DNA of 64,000 nt, taken from NCBI RefSeq assembly GCF_051622035.1, contig NC_135360.1:10592001-10656000 (forward strand), in the 5' to 3' direction. The notes beneath the pieces are model-generated. The model saw nothing but the letters and a program-made list of their open reading frames with translations. It did no database searches and was not told the DNA's origin. This DNA is from Arctopsyche grandis. Its lineage: Eukaryota > Arthropoda > Insecta > Trichoptera > Hydropsychidae. Below are positions 35,232 through 48,268 of this stretch, piece by piece (position 1 is the first letter of the stretch; each line of letters opens with the position of its first letter). A program made the position numbers and the translations under genes.

Positions 35232-36481
35232 TGAATTGGGCAAAGTCCGGCACTCCTGTCATTGATAAGGAAGGTACATAGCAATACATAGTAAAAATTC
35301 TACTAATAAAATATTACAATATAGGTAACCAATCAATCATGCAATATAGGTAATAACTTTCAAAGTTCAGTTATATGTATTGACATAAATACATAGTTCG
35401 CCTATATATGTACATATACATATGTAGTTAACTGTATACTGAATTTTAAATAAATATTTCCGAATGCTTCTACAATATTGTTACGTCTAGACCCAGAGTT
35501 TTCGTGAAAATTGCGTGATAACAACCTACCAAAGAACCCTCGCAGATCGAAAATAGAAAATCATTCAAGTGTGCTGAGTATCGATCAAACAAATCGCAAC
35601 ACATCCGGTGTTGGAACGTCGCAACCACCATTTCGTCGCAAGGAATGTTTTTTTTTTTAGATGTTCCAAATCGGAACTTGACTTTCCGCAATGCCATTCG
35701 TTTGATGCTGTCAACGAATATTTCATTCGAATTTACAAACAAAATTGGATGGGAAAACGAACGATAAGGTCTGCAATTGCTAGGCAAACTTTCCACATAT
35801 ACTTAAAACTTTTGTTGTGGGGACTGGAAGTGAAACTTGTTTCAGTCGATCGAAAGCGTTTCAGCGCATTGCACGTGCATATTCTATACGAAACAACATA
35901 GGCGATCTTTTCACGCTATTGAAAGTATACACTTGAATAATTAACGAATTTAACACAATCAAATAATAGAATATTTCAATCAAAAATTAATAAAAAGTAC
36001 ACACTGTGACTTGGAACTTTCTAGAAATTATAATATAAATTTCACTTCTTAGCACTTGCCGCACTGTGATGGATAACGAGTGACCAGGACATATTTTATT
36101 TAATTTCTCCAAATATACTGAATACAGGATCTTCATATTTCACGTATTCCTCATCGAAACCTCTATGATTTGAATTATGCCATTAAAAAATAAAAACTTT
36201 GATCAATATCAACACAAATAATTATTTTCGCGGTAAGCCCTTCGTACACGTGTTACATGAAAAAATAATTTGTATAGCTAATTACAATAATAAATCTCGC
36301 ATTTATCCAGTTAAAAAACATTTTTAACTTGATGCTTGGAGTCCAGCACAGTGGCTAGTTATTTTTTAGCACAGTAAGGCAAGTGTTAAAATAAAATTAA
36401 TACTTTAATATCATCAACGAGTATTATAAAATAAAATAGCATACTTTACATTCCTTTTACAGTTGAAAAAATTAAGGCAAA
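35232..36481 (+). promoter_or_regulatory. Upstream region of the NWD-type gene, with a 5'-UTR splice acceptor
   Basis: TTCCTTTTACAG ending at 36,462 is a strong 3' splice site 19 bp before the ATG, so the start codon probably lies in the second transcribed exon, with a non-coding first exon somewhere upstream. A GC-richer stretch at 35,470-35,900 carries opposing open frames (108 codons - strand, 97 codons + strand), neither recognised. It may be the promoter. Confidence 0.4.
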
Positions 36482-39400
36482 ATGGATGACAGAACAATTG
36501 ACTTGATATTTTCTGGATCTCTCAAATCATTACCACCCGTCAGTTCTAAAATTGTGAGGATATTCACAAGTTCGACATTTACAGGTTTGTTTCATTTAAT
36601 ATTTCTTTTCAATAAATTAAAACCAACTCTAAATTAACCTACTCGATGTGTCTGTAGACACAACAATGGAAAGAAATACACTCATGGCTAAATGCTATCC
36701 AAAAATAAAAGACTACTGTCGTGAGAAGCACGGCTTAGAATTTCAGGTCAGTCCTAATTATAATATAAAATAATAATATTTAATAAGTATATTAATAATA
36801 TTAAATTCAATGCAAAGGTGGTGGATATGAGATGGGGCGTCAGAGACGAAGCAACTGACGATCACATGACTACAGAACTTTGCATGAGAGAAATTGAGAA
36901 TTGCCAACGTCTCTCTATGGGTCCTAATTTTGTAGTATTTTTGGGTCAAAAATATGGCTATCGGTATTAACACACTAAAAACATAAAAATACATTATATA
37001 CATAGTTTCCTAATTCATATTTAATGCTAATATTTATTCTAGTCCTATACCAACGTACGTCCTTAGTTCCGAGCTGCAAATGCTACGGGACGATCTTGCT
37101 GCCGGAGGAACTGATGTTATACTTTTGGACACTTGGTACAGAAAAGATGCTAATGCTGTACCGCCTATATCTGTTTTACAGCCAATATCTTCCATATTGG
37201 TCAATTTCAATAATAAGGTATCTTAAATGTTAAATATATTATTACTTGCCAAATCATGATTTATATTTTTAAAAACTTACAATACAAATTATTTCAGAGA
37301 GTTCCAAAATTACAAGCAGAAGATCAAGCTGTATGGTGGGACACCTTAAATAAAATGCAAAAGTTATTTAGAAAAGCAGCCCTCTCCTTATTTACAGCAG
37401 GAAAATTTTCAAAAGATACTATGCATAATTATTTCATGTCTGGTAAATATCTATACATATATTGTATTACGATGCAGTGCAAACGATCGACAAGCACCAG
37501 ACAGACTGAACCACAGATTAACGACACGTGTACCTTATGCGTGCGCACTTCTCGCACTTACACTAAGTGAAATCTACCCGACATATCTACCCTGTATACG
37601 TTCTGGGCTTCTGATACTTTAGTTCCGAATTTTGCCTTATTAAACTTGCCAGGAAGATCCAACTCAATTTTGATAATTACCATTTTAATAATTGCATCTG
37701 TGCACATCGAAAGGTTACTCGTCATCTTATGTGCAATCTATCATTCGTGACGTCGAGAATTGCGTTTAAAGCAGCCATCCAGTTAATCTGTGGTTCAGTC
37801 TGTCTGGCGCTTGTCGATCGTTTGCACCAAACCCATTGTACATATTACCATGAATTGTTTTTGCATTATAATAAATAGAGCCCGGAATCTGAAGGGGCCG
37901 GAAACGTTCCGCCTACTGTTCAATTGTTGTAAATGCTTTGTAAAAAAGGTTCGGCAAACCTTTAACAATGCATTTACAATCTTTGAACAATAAACAGCCC
38001 CTTCAGATTCCGGGCTCTACTAATAAATTTAATCTTCAAATTTTAATTTTTTTTATTGTAGTAACTGAACGTGAGGTCATAAATGGAGTATTAAATGTGA
38101 AAAATACAAAAAACCATTGCCTGGCATACGTGCGATACATAAACAATATAAATTTGCAAAATTTAAAGAAGGCCTCCCTGTTTGTGGACATATTAAATCG
38201 CAGTTTAGATACTGAAGCTTCCAAGTTATTGGCAAACTTAAGGGATGAGCGGCTGACTGATAAAATTGAAACAACTAATATGCAAAAGTAAGTTCTTATA
38301 CTATAATTTCAATAATCTTGAGCTATTCATTGCATTAAAATAATATTTAGATACACCGTTGAATGGATCGGCCGGGAGGGTTTGGATACTGACACCCACG
38401 GTGAATATTTAAACCATTTCATTGCTCACTTCTATCGTAACATTGTAAAATTAGTGGATAGAGCAATGAGAAAAGAGGATGGAAGTGCACAGGGACAAAT
38501 TGTGACCGAGCTTTTGCAGCATCTTCATGCTTGCAACAATTCTGTGAAGGTGGAGTTAATTTAAATATTATGTAGTTTAAGATTCGTCATTACATCACGA
38601 TAAGTTCTGATTTTTTTCAAGGTATTTTATGGAAGAGAGTCCACGTTAAAGCAAATTGAACAGTACATGCTCGGTCCATCAACTCAACCAATAGTATTTT
38701 ATGGGGAAGGAGGCTGCGGCAAAACTAGTCTACTGGCTCAGAGTGCTGCTTTCTCAGCATCTACCTGGTTTGCAGATAGACGTCCCGTTAGCATAATCAG
38801 ATTTTTGGGAACAACACCAGATTCTAGTGCCTTAACTCCGACATTGATTTCTATATGCCAACAAGTATGTACGACATTTTTCATCTATATCAAAAAAATT
38901 ATTTAAATACCAACACACAATGTATATCAATAATTCCGGGGAGTATTTTTAAGCATTTTAAATTTAACAGAAAAATATATATGTATGTATGAATATACCC
39001 GACATCGTTCAAGCCAATTTTTTTCAATAATGGGAACTACATATGTTGTTTATTATTTAGCCTTAGCAACTTGTTATTATATTGTTATATGTATCTTCTT
39101 CTTCTTCATGTGCCATGTCCTCCTAGAACGTCGGCAACTAGATGTCCCATTCTTATTTTGTCCATTGCTGCTCGGAATAGTGCTCGGATGCTGAGGCCGT
39201 ACCACTGTCGAAGATTTTTTAACCATGATGTTTTCCGCCTGCCCCGACTGCGTTGGCCTACGATTTTCCCCTGGATTATTAGGCGCAGGAGATCGTATTT
39301 TTCGTTCCGCATCACATGGCCGAAGTACTCCAATTTACGCCTTTTCACACTTTTGAGTACTTCGACATGTTTTCCCATCAGGGCAAGCACCCCGGCATTG

Positions 39401-42400
39401 GTACGACGCGCCATCCATGAGATTCTCAGCATCCTTCTGTATGTCCACATCTCAAATGCCTCTAGTTTCTTGCGTGTGGCATCCGTCAGGGTCCATGCTT
39501 CTGTACCATACAGAGGATGCTGAAAACGTAGCATCGTAGAAGTCTCAGTCGGAGTGCTATACTGAGATCACGTGTGGTTAGGATTTTTTTCAATTTCAAG
39601 AATGTAGCTCTTGCTTGCTCCACTCCAACGCAAATTTCCTTTCCACTTTCACACGTTTCACCCAGATAGCACCCAAGATATCTAAAACCATCCACTCTCT
39701 CCACCACGCTGTTATTGATCTGTAAATGAGAGCTGACCATATTGTGCGCCGACTTGCTGAATATCATCCATTTGGTCTTTTTTTGTATTCAGCTTCAACC
39801 CCGCCCTAGAGCTATGCACAACAACTGCGTCCAGTGTTGCCTGTAAGTCGTTGAAGTTCGTGGTCAGTAGTACTGTATCATCCGCGTACCGAATGTTATT
39901 AATTACTGTGCCATTTATTGTTATTCCGGAATCTATCTCTTCCAAGGCTTCAGCAATAATATTTTCTGAATATAAATTAAACAGTAGCTTTGATAGCACA
40001 CATCCTTGCCGAACTCCCTTCATTATTCTTACGCTCTCTGTTGTATCACGTTCGACGCGTACTACGGCCGTCTGATTCCAGTAGAGATTACCAATTAGCC
40101 GAATATCTCTTTTGTCTAACCCTATCTGCGATAGTATTTCAATTAGTTTATTATGTCGCACATTATCAAATGCCTTTTCGTAGTCTACAAAACAGGCATA
40201 TTCATCGACGTTCATATCCAGACATCGCTGCGTTAGCTTCTGTATACTAAATAATGCTTCTCTTGTACCGAAACCGTTTTTAAAACCAAATTGATTGTTA
40301 CCAATTCTTTCCTCGCATTTAGTGTATGTTATATGTATGTATACTTGTAATTATTTAAGTTTTTAATATTTATATATGTATTTAGATATCATACAACTAT
40401 TCTTTACCATTTGAAAATATTCCTGATGATTTGGTCCCGCTAACTGCACATTTTAAACAACTGCTATGTTATGCCAGCTACGAACAGCCACTTCTGATGT
40501 TTTTGGATTCGGTTGATCAGTTAACGGGTGCTCAAGACGTTAGCAAAGTCTCATGGCTGCCTACCAAGCTACCGCCATACTGCAAGGTAAAAAAAATTAT
40601 GTGAAATACTCAAATTAGTTCAACTTTAAGATTTAACTTTTATAGGTTTTAGTTACGTGTGCTTGCGAGGAATCAAATCCAGTTGTATCCAGGGAATATA
40701 ACATGCTAAGAAGGATGATTGACAATGATGAAAATTTCATTGAAGTTACTGATTTGGGAGAGGATTTAGCGATGCAAGTAATAAAGTAAGTCAATTGTTT
40801 ACTTATACAAAATATTAGTGGATACAAATCAATACTAAATGTGATGTGTGTAAGAATGTGGATGAAGACAGCATGCAGAGATCTCAATAATTACCAATGG
40901 CGACTAGTGGCAAATGCTATTGGAGCTTGTTCGTTGCCTATTTTTGTCAAACTTGTATTTGCTGAAATATGCCGATGGAGGAGTTATACCCGTCCGCAAG
41001 ATACACGCTTAGCTGCTACTGTTATGGATAGTATTATGATGCTTTTTGAACGAATTGAAAAACAGGTGGGGTTATTTGATTGAAATATATAATTAATTTA
41101 TTTACAATTACTTTTTAATATACTATGTTTTGATCATCAGCACGGCCGGATATTGGTATTCCATGCATTGGCATACATTACTGCAGCTCGGAGCGGTCTT
41201 TCTGAGAGTGAATTGGAAGATTTAATTTCACTGGATGATCGAGTCTTGGACGACGTATACCAATATCACATGCCTCCCGTCAGAAGAATTCCTCCACTTT
41301 TATGGACTAGGTTGGTTATGTTATAAAGTCTACAACATTTGATACATTTTTAAAAAACTAAATTTGACTTTCATATAGGATTCGAAATGATTTGCCTAAT
41401 TACCTATCAGAAAGAGAAGCTGATGGGGTGAATGTTATGAGTTGGTATCACAGACAGTTCCGTGATGCTGCAAGAGAACGATATTTCAAAAATATGAATA
41501 TGGCACTATATTTTCACTCCAGTATAGCAGATTACTATTTAGGTAATTTGATTATATTATACACGTTTGATACTTTATTAAGTTATAATAAATGTTTACT
41601 GTGGACGAGGCTATCAATACTAATGAGGATATTAATACTAAATAAATTTCATACCTTTTCAACAATAGCTTATTGATCAATTCTCAACACTTTTTAATAT
41701 AATAATTGTAATTGATAACAATTATAATTAATGATTTTATATATATATGGTAGGAATATGGGGAGGTGGTATTCCAAAACCATTTAAATACACTGAGATT
41801 CAACGTCATCGTTTTGGCTTGACTGATAAAGAGGGAACGGCTGATAGAAAAGTTCCGGTTCAACCACTCGTTTTCGTATCTGCCGATGGAGCAGCACAGC
41901 GATACAATCTACGTAAAGTGAGTATAGTAATTAAAAAATAAATATTCACGTACAAACTCTGTGATTGAACATTATTACAGTTTGGAGAGTTGCCATTCCA
42001 TTTGGTACGATCTCGGCGTTTCAAAGATCTTTACGAACACGTTTTGTTCAATTATTCGTGGCTTCACGCGAAGCTGAGATCTTGTCCGTTGCAAGCAGTA
42101 CTAGCTGATTTTGAAGATGCGTGCCACCACATGGAAAACAAAGAAGCCACAAGGTAGTATTAAATGAACGCTTTACGATTTAAAATTCAATTATTACTTT
42201 TATGAGGAGCAACAGATTGAAACGATGGAGAAATTTCTGGCACAACTTTATTATTTGAATGGTGGGGAGGAAGTAATGTGGGACCCACCAATATGCTTGT
42301 ACCTGTGTCGAGTGTGCCAGCACCCAAAATGGTCACATTGGGTTAAACATGTCGCAATATTCCCAAGCTTTAATTCATGTATGGCAAATCTATTTTTAGA

Positions 42401-45400
42401 GAGTTGGTGTTGGTAGCTGATGCTCTAAGATTGGGTGGTGCAGTTTTGGGTATCCATCCAGATATGTTGGCTCCACAACTATTAGGTAGACTTTTACCCG
42501 AAGCTCATGCTCACGTTGGACTTAGATCATTGTTAAAACAATGCGACGAGGAAGGTCGAAATCACTGCGCACTTTTGCCACTCCATCATTGCCTGCATAC
42601 ACCTGGTGGTCCTCTCAAGGTTTATATTAATTACTCTCTAATGCAATCATTTTCTGGGGGCTTATTCTTATGAACTTTTATGCATCAATTTTCAGTATTC
42701 ATTAGAGGGTCATCAATTTGCAGTGTTTGCATTTAAACTTACGACGGATTATCGTTACATAGTTTCAATTTCTAATAAGTTTATTTCGTGGGATCTCTCA
42801 ACGAGCGATTGTGCTAGAGATGTGTGTCCACAATTAGAAGGAATAATGCAACAGCTTGCTATAAGTCCTGATAATAAATGGGCTGCTGCTTACACTAATA
42901 ATGACCAGGAAAGAAATGTTTCTTTTCAACATCGAATAACATTTTGTTGTCATGTTTTAAGACATTTTTATGTCAATAGGTGGTCAATTTGAATATGCTC
43001 TCCAGTGAAATGATTACAATGGCAGCACCTTTTGCTGAGCAAGGAGAAAAAGTATCAGGAGTTGCACTCTTGGACAATCGTCTACTTTTGCATAGTACAA
43101 CCCATTGGGGAAAATTCAGCTTAGGCGGAGAAACTCAAGAGATTTTGAAAGCTCCTACTGTTGAAAGTGATGATCGACGTTGGGAAATATTAAGTAAGTT
43201 GTTGCCATTAAGAAAAATGTAATGCATATTTAATACTATCTTAAATTTTATACATAATTTCAGCTATGGAGTTTTCGGATATTGATAATTATCATATGAC
43301 AGCTTGGTCTGGAGTATTAGAAGATACAAGATTGAGACTTCACGCTTTCAAAAATAACACAGCTGTAGAACCCATAGAGTTCCACTCGGCTATGTTTATG
43401 ACTGTAAATAGAAATATATTTTATTGCTGCGTTGAAAGTGTGGTACATCGTTATAGATTGAACGAAGAAACTATGACATGGGAGCTTGAGCTTGTGCTGA
43501 AGTATGAAAGTGAAGAAACTGGAGATGTAATACTGCAACTTAAGATGGCCTGGGAAGAACAAATGCTTTTGGGTATGGTTGCTAATCTTATTGCAATATT
43601 TTACTGATTGTTTTATAAATATTTTTATTGTTAAAGGAACAACAACATACAGTTTCACAGTTTGGGACTTTAACGATATGATTCAACAGTCTCAAATTGA
43701 AGTAGATCTTGATGCAGAACCTATACCGATGATTATAGATGAGAATAATAGATGCGACGGAATCGTTTTGAGTTTGCCGCACACGATAAGAAATATATCT
43801 ACAAAAATAATGCAATCTAATTCAGTAATGATAAGTTCAGATAAAAAATATGCGGTTGCTGGAGTGAGGTACTCAAAATTCAATTTAAAAATAACAGTTT
43901 CTATGGTTGTATATTCAATGTTAAAATATATTTTATTTTCAGGAAAAATCTATACATTTGGAGCCTTCTGTCTAGAGATCTCATTAAATTTTTAGATGCC
44001 CACTTTGGTAGGATTGTTCAACTTGAGCCACTGACAATTGGACGATGGAACTCAGTCATAACATCATCAATTGACCGTTCTGTAAAAGTTTGGAATATTG
44101 ACAACATATTTGAACAAGTTCACGCTATTGACAGACAAGAATTGCCTATTGATTCTTTGAGGTTTATATTAACAATATGATTTATTTACAAATATGTAAG
44201 GTTTATTTACTAATTCTGTCATTTTGTAATAGCCTATGCAAAAATCAACCTTACGCTGTGACAGTTACCCGTAGTTGTTTGGGATTATGGGATTTGAAAG
44301 CAGGAAAACTAAAAGCACAATTATCAGACAGTCCACTAGGAGCAATTGTTACCCATGCTGAAATGACCCCTGATGGAAATTATATAGTGTCGGCTGAATC
44401 TGGTAATATTGTCATGTGGGATACAGAAGAGCAGAAAGTAAAATAACAATTCATACTTAGGAAGCAGTAATTAAAATGTGTAAGAAGAATAATTTTTATG
44501 TTTGCTTTTGTAGGTTTTGTTCAGAGAGGAACAAACTGGTATTAAACAAGTTTTGATGATGGAAGAAGGATCTAAATGTCTTACTATATCAAAACCAAAA
44601 AATGCAATTGAAGGTGCTGATAGTAAATTAACAGCTATAGCAATTCTGAGAACAATTCCTGGTAACACTATAAAAATTTGATTTGTATTGATGCTTTTTC
44701 AAAATGTTAATACTTGATTATTTTTGTACGAATTCAGAAGGAGAAACGATCTATTCATTTGAATATTCAATAAGAACTTCTTCCGGTGTAGTTTTCCGTC
44801 AAGCTGTAATTACTTCCGATGAACTGCACGTCATTGCCCCATCGATAGATAAAAATGGAAAAGAATGTTTAAACATTTACCACGCAAAGACTGGAACTTT
44901 TGTTCACAAGTACTAATGAGAAACAAACACGTGTACGTAAATATTTAAAAAAAATATGAATTATATTTATATATTTTAAACCATTCCAGAATTCCGATGA
45001 AAAATTCAGGAATTAAAGATATGCTATCATTGGTTCCAATGCCTCATAAACCGAATTGGGTGGCAGTGATCGGAGCTGATCGTGGAAGCATCTTAGATAT
45101 TAAATCGAAACGACACATTCGGTCAGAGTTAATTCATGTTTAAACATTTTTTTTTTCATTGATTTTAGCCAAAATAAAATGTATTTCATTCAGGTTCATT
45201 CCGAGATGGGGCGGTCAAGTTACTCGTGATGGAAAGTACGGTTTGTTTTCTCCGAGCAGGGGAGGTTTAGAGCTACTTGAATTAAAAAAGGGACAAACTG
45301 TTAAAACCTTCATACCCAAAGTGGCTGAAGGTGTTTTCACAGTTCTGAGCACTTTTTCCAACACAGACGAATATGTTTTGTATTACCATAGTGGAAAAAA

Positions 45401-45663
45401 GACGCTGAGAGTTTTCAGGTATGTTTAAACCCTTCGTGTTTGTATACAATGCGTTTAATATAATAAATAAAATATATCTTTATAGAATGGAGGACGCAGC
45501 ACAAATAGCTGAATATAGAGTTCCGGCAGAATTGACTGCTTTAGGAAGTACTGCTGGAAGACATGTAGCTTTAGGCACTCTAGATGGAGCTTTAGCCGTT
45601 TTGGTTTTGGCCGATCCGGCACTTCCTACACCTGAAGATCTACTCAACCGACACGATGAATAA
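36482..45663 (+). CDS. NACHT and WD40 repeat protein of the NWD1/NWD2 family (27 coding exons)
   Basis: Exons: 36482-36584, 36658-36746, 36818-36963, 37043-37217, 37298-37442, 38062-38287, 38351-38549, 38622-38864, 40386-40586, 40646-40785, 40855-41065, 41141-41310, 41379-41542, 41754-41917, 41981-42153, 42400-42619, 42696-42917, 42980-43193, 43264-43572, 43637-43868, 43943-44161, 44233-44437, 44514-44661, 44738-44909, 44990-45121, 45194-45418, 45486-45663. All phases join to 1,674 residues plus TAA, the size of vertebrate NWD1/NWD2. The order is a DUF4062-like N-terminus, a P-loop NTPase (Walker [10 protein letters not shown] at 389-397; Walker [11 protein letters not shown] at 479-488), a helical linker, then WD40 repeats from about 924. 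The family are STAND NTPases, presumed ATP-driven scaffolds; the ligand is unknown. The start has good context (GCAAAATGG). Weak spots are the acceptor of exon 11 and the donor of exon 17. NWD1 and NWD2 cannot be told apart by eye. Confidence 0.93.
37475..37829. mobile_element. Short element in NWD intron 5 with 46-bp inverted repeats
   Basis: Arms at 37,477-37,522 and 37,782-37,827 (GTGCAAACGATCGACAAGC onward) match at 45 of 46 positions, so the insertion is recent or maintained. No target duplication can be read with confidence. The interior has CACGTGTACC and CGTGCGCACTTC and lacks a transposase frame. Confidence 0.75.
37876..38019. mobile_element. hAT-like fold-back element in NWD intron 5
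   Basis: The terminal repeats are TAGAGCCCGGAATCTGAAGG and its exact inverse, and the interior palindrome matches the element at 5,810. The flanks ATAATAAA and CTAATAAA agree at seven of eight positions. It ends about 40 bp before the 3' splice site at 38,062. Confidence 0.75.
39095..40327 (-). pseudogene. 5'-truncated LINE reverse transcriptase in NWD intron 8
   Basis: On the - strand the copy starts within the RT domain ([17 protein letters not shown]) and keeps motif [10 protein letters not shown], motif [10 protein letters not shown], motif C YADDTVLL and motif D LKLNTKK. After a frameshift near 39,760 come [20 protein letters not shown] and, after another near 39,500, [54 protein letters not shown] and a stop. 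The 3' end is a GAAGAAGAAGA simple repeat. GTTATATGTAT flanks both sides (39,084-39,094 and 40,328-40,338). It is antisense to the host gene and dead; the clade is not certain. Confidence 0.85.
42154..42399 (+). other. NWD intron 15 with a 63-codon open frame
   Basis: The intron holds a frame starting [20 protein letters not shown] that runs on through the 3' splice site in the wrong phase for the next exon. Skipping it gives ATR joined to [13 protein letters not shown], in line with the family. It has no Walker, WD or other family motif, so I treat it as intron. Confidence 0.6.
42696..45663 (+). other. WD40 repeat region of the NWD gene (exons 17-27)
   Basis: Residues 924-1674. Repeat signatures include [20 protein letters not shown] with [48 protein letters not shown] and [20 protein letters not shown]. 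The repeats are irregular, as in the family, and would form one or two propellers for partner binding. The C-terminus is [12 protein letters not shown]. Exon 17 to 18 may differ from the given join by three residues. Confidence 0.85.
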
Positions 45664-45962
45664 AAAAACAAATAGAACAAACCTTAATATTTTAAACATT
45701 CACGTTAAAAATATAATATATGTAAGTTGTATGTTCTTCGCTTTTAGTTATAATAGAAGAAAGTTGAAATAGACAATCCTATTATTTCAATTTTAATTGT
45801 TGGGAAATATATTTAGTAATAAAATGTATGTGTTATTATTTGCATGTTTTTTTTTAAATAAATACCAGGTTTCTTAAAAGCAAAAAATCAAAAATATATA
45901 TTTTCTATCTTTAAAAATAACATATAAGTACAATCAGCATTAAATAAATTATTATAAAATAA

Positions 45963-46030
<68 letters not shown>

Positions 46031-48268
46031 TATTAAATGTAGATTAAAAAAAATCTAATTTGTTGACTTACATGTAAACGTATTTATTGAATGTAGTTAC
46101 ATGCATACATTTCAATAGTGTAGATTTCTACATTATTAACCATTCCCAAAAATCATTTTTAATTTAAATGATGTGACTGTTGGCTAAAAATAAATTTATA
46201 ATAAATATTTACAACAGAAAAGGGAGAGAACCTTTTTTATATGAAGAAAACATAAAAAATATTAAATCAATATCGACTTGAGAATACTAACCAAACTATG
46301 GGAATGTAACAGGAATTGAAGTTACAATCAAATTATTCTCAACTTTCAAAGCGAATGTAAAATAAATATGAATAAATTCACATTAATGAAAAGTTAAAAT
46401 TATATTACGTTTCAATTTTTCTTAGTCGTAAAACAACGCAACTTGGCACATTTATAAAAGTGATTAAAAAAATATGATATATAAAAAAACAATAATAATA
46501 TATGAATATAATTTTAAGAAACAATTACGGTCGTAAATAAACTTTTAAAAAGTATCAAAATGAAAATTTTCACGTAGTACAATCAAATATGATGTAAAAA
46601 CCCGAAAATTGATTGATAATGTACGCTTTAAGCGAAAAATATTTTACTAAACGTTAACTTACGTGTATAATAGTTTCATATGCATTAAACATTTATTACA
46701 CAAGACGAATTTTTTTATGTTTATAAAAACGTACAAATGTAAAAAGTGCCTTAACGAGTACATTCAATCTATTAAAAACTACAATACATTTTATATACTT
46801 CGGTTGTCGGCCCAATTGTTCAGCTGATTGAAATGATTCTTCACACATACAAATTCTATTGAGAGCAAAAAAAAATTCAAAGCGTACAAAAAATAAATGG
46901 AATGTAGACAAATTATTTCAATTTACGTAAATTAATATTACGCCTTACAATTTGGAGTATTTCAACAGAGTCCAGGTACATGGAAAGTATAAGGTTTCAC
47001 TTTTAGATATTATTCTGTGTAGATGCTTAATAATAAAGAATACATTAAAATATATTTACAAATTAAATACAAAATATTTATTGCGAAATCAATTGTATGA
47101 TTATATCACGCACATTACGATACATTTTTTTTTAAATACAGTGATGAATCTGAAAGCAAGGTTAAATTTTATCAATTTCAATCAGTTAACAACTACATGT
47201 ATGTACCGATTCCAAAGATCATGTCGATACTATCAAGAATGAACTATGATCTCCTTAGATTAATTCTTATTGTTGTACCTCCTATAAATTTATTTCACTT
47301 TTTTGAATTTAGTACTAATTGATTTAGCTAATAACATGTCTTACAAATAGTGAGCTGGTTTGGGCAGTGTCATATTTTACTACATAAATTCATAATTTTT
47401 TATTTTTATATCATAAATATAAATACATTTGATTACTAAATATGCATTGTAGAAAAGAGAAAAACGATTGACTATATAGAATCAATCAATTTTTTTTTTA
47501 AATTGCCTTTTTACATTTATTTTGATTTTCATATCACACTGACATATTATATGAGGTAAAGCATTATTGCCATACAAGTGTTTAAAAAGTAGTTTGCAAA
47601 TCTCACTTTTTGTATAATTCCGTATAAAACTGTATAATGGAGGACTTCAAAAGGCTTTATATTATTATTTACGTTGTATAAGGCTTTCATCATTGATTTT
47701 CACTATTCAAAAGCGCAAACATGATTAATACAACACAGAGTGTAGAAAGCTTAAGTCTATCCATTAAAAATTACTATCATAATATTTATAGTTAAATAAG
47801 TAAAAGTCAATCATGAGCCAACATATTTGATTTTAATATAAAATGCAAAAGAAAATATATGTTTAATGTGATTTGATTGAATTTTACTTACATTTAAAAA
47901 TGCTTGTTTTTTATACAACATACATATAAAATACGTACAAAATTGGTAAATGGAATTGTATCAAATTGATTCGACAATGATTAAAAATTGAATCAAAAGG
48001 CGACTCCTTACTGTGGAATGATTGCTTGGATGATTAAGAACTGATAAGCAGCTCGATTGGAACAAAAAATCTAAAGTTAGAAACGGTAACAAGTAGTTCG
48101 GAAACAGCCATTTTCACCGTAAAATTATTACATATAAATAATAATAAAAAAAATGCATTGATAAAACATTCACTGTGACTACTCGATGATCGTTTAACAA
48201 AAATATCAAATTAGAGTATATCTATATAAAATAAACTCTAATGTTTCATTTGTTGTTGTGACTGATGC
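45664..48268. other. Convergent 3' regions of the NWD and plastin genes
   Basis: This AT-rich DNA must hold both 3' UTRs. AATAAA on the + strand at 45,818-45,823 and 45,858-45,863 are likely poly(A) signals for the NWD gene. A (TA)n tract fills 45,966-46,026. Several TTTATT words (AATAAA on the - strand) could end the plastin transcript. No other gene is visible. Confidence 0.5.
45818..45863 (+). terminator. Likely poly(A) signals of the NWD gene
   Basis: Two AATAAA hexamers lie 155 and 195 bp after the TAA stop. No other match is closer to the stop. Confidence 0.4.

Larger units (their letters stand above)
36482..38549 (+). other. N-terminal DUF4062-like block of the NWD gene (exons 1-7)
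   Basis: Residues 1-361. The family marks are clear: [39 protein letters not shown] and [18 protein letters not shown]4062 is thought to have a TIR-like fold and to act as the signalling or effector part of STAND proteins; that role is from family knowledge and is not shown for this protein. The block ends at residue 361, just before the nucleotide-binding fold. Intron 5 (37,443-38,061) is long because of two inserted short elements. Confidence 0.85.
38622..42619 (+). other. NACHT NTPase and helical linker of the NWD gene (exons 8-16)
   Basis: Residues 362-923. [15 protein letters not shown] leads into the P-loop with Lys395 and Thr396. Walker B has Asp483 and Asp486 after a hydrophobic run. 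VLVTCACEE is at a sensor-1-like position. The part after that ([53 protein letters not shown]) is the winged-helix and helical region seen in STAND proteins. All catalytic positions I can see are kept, so nucleotide binding is likely intact. Intron 8 carries an antisense LINE. Confidence 0.85.

Noticed and set aside
40855..40890. Alternative exon 11 acceptor at GCATGCAG
   Set aside because: It keeps phase but drops MWMKTACR, and the residues before DLNNYQW fit the family helix with the earlier acceptor.
42225..42416. Extra NWD exon starting [14 protein letters not shown]
   Set aside because: It has no splice acceptor that keeps phase, and joining the flanking exons directly restores the family sequence.
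43317..43658. 113-codon - strand frame opposite NWD exon 19
   Set aside because: It is antisense to a well-supported exon and has no recognisable motif.
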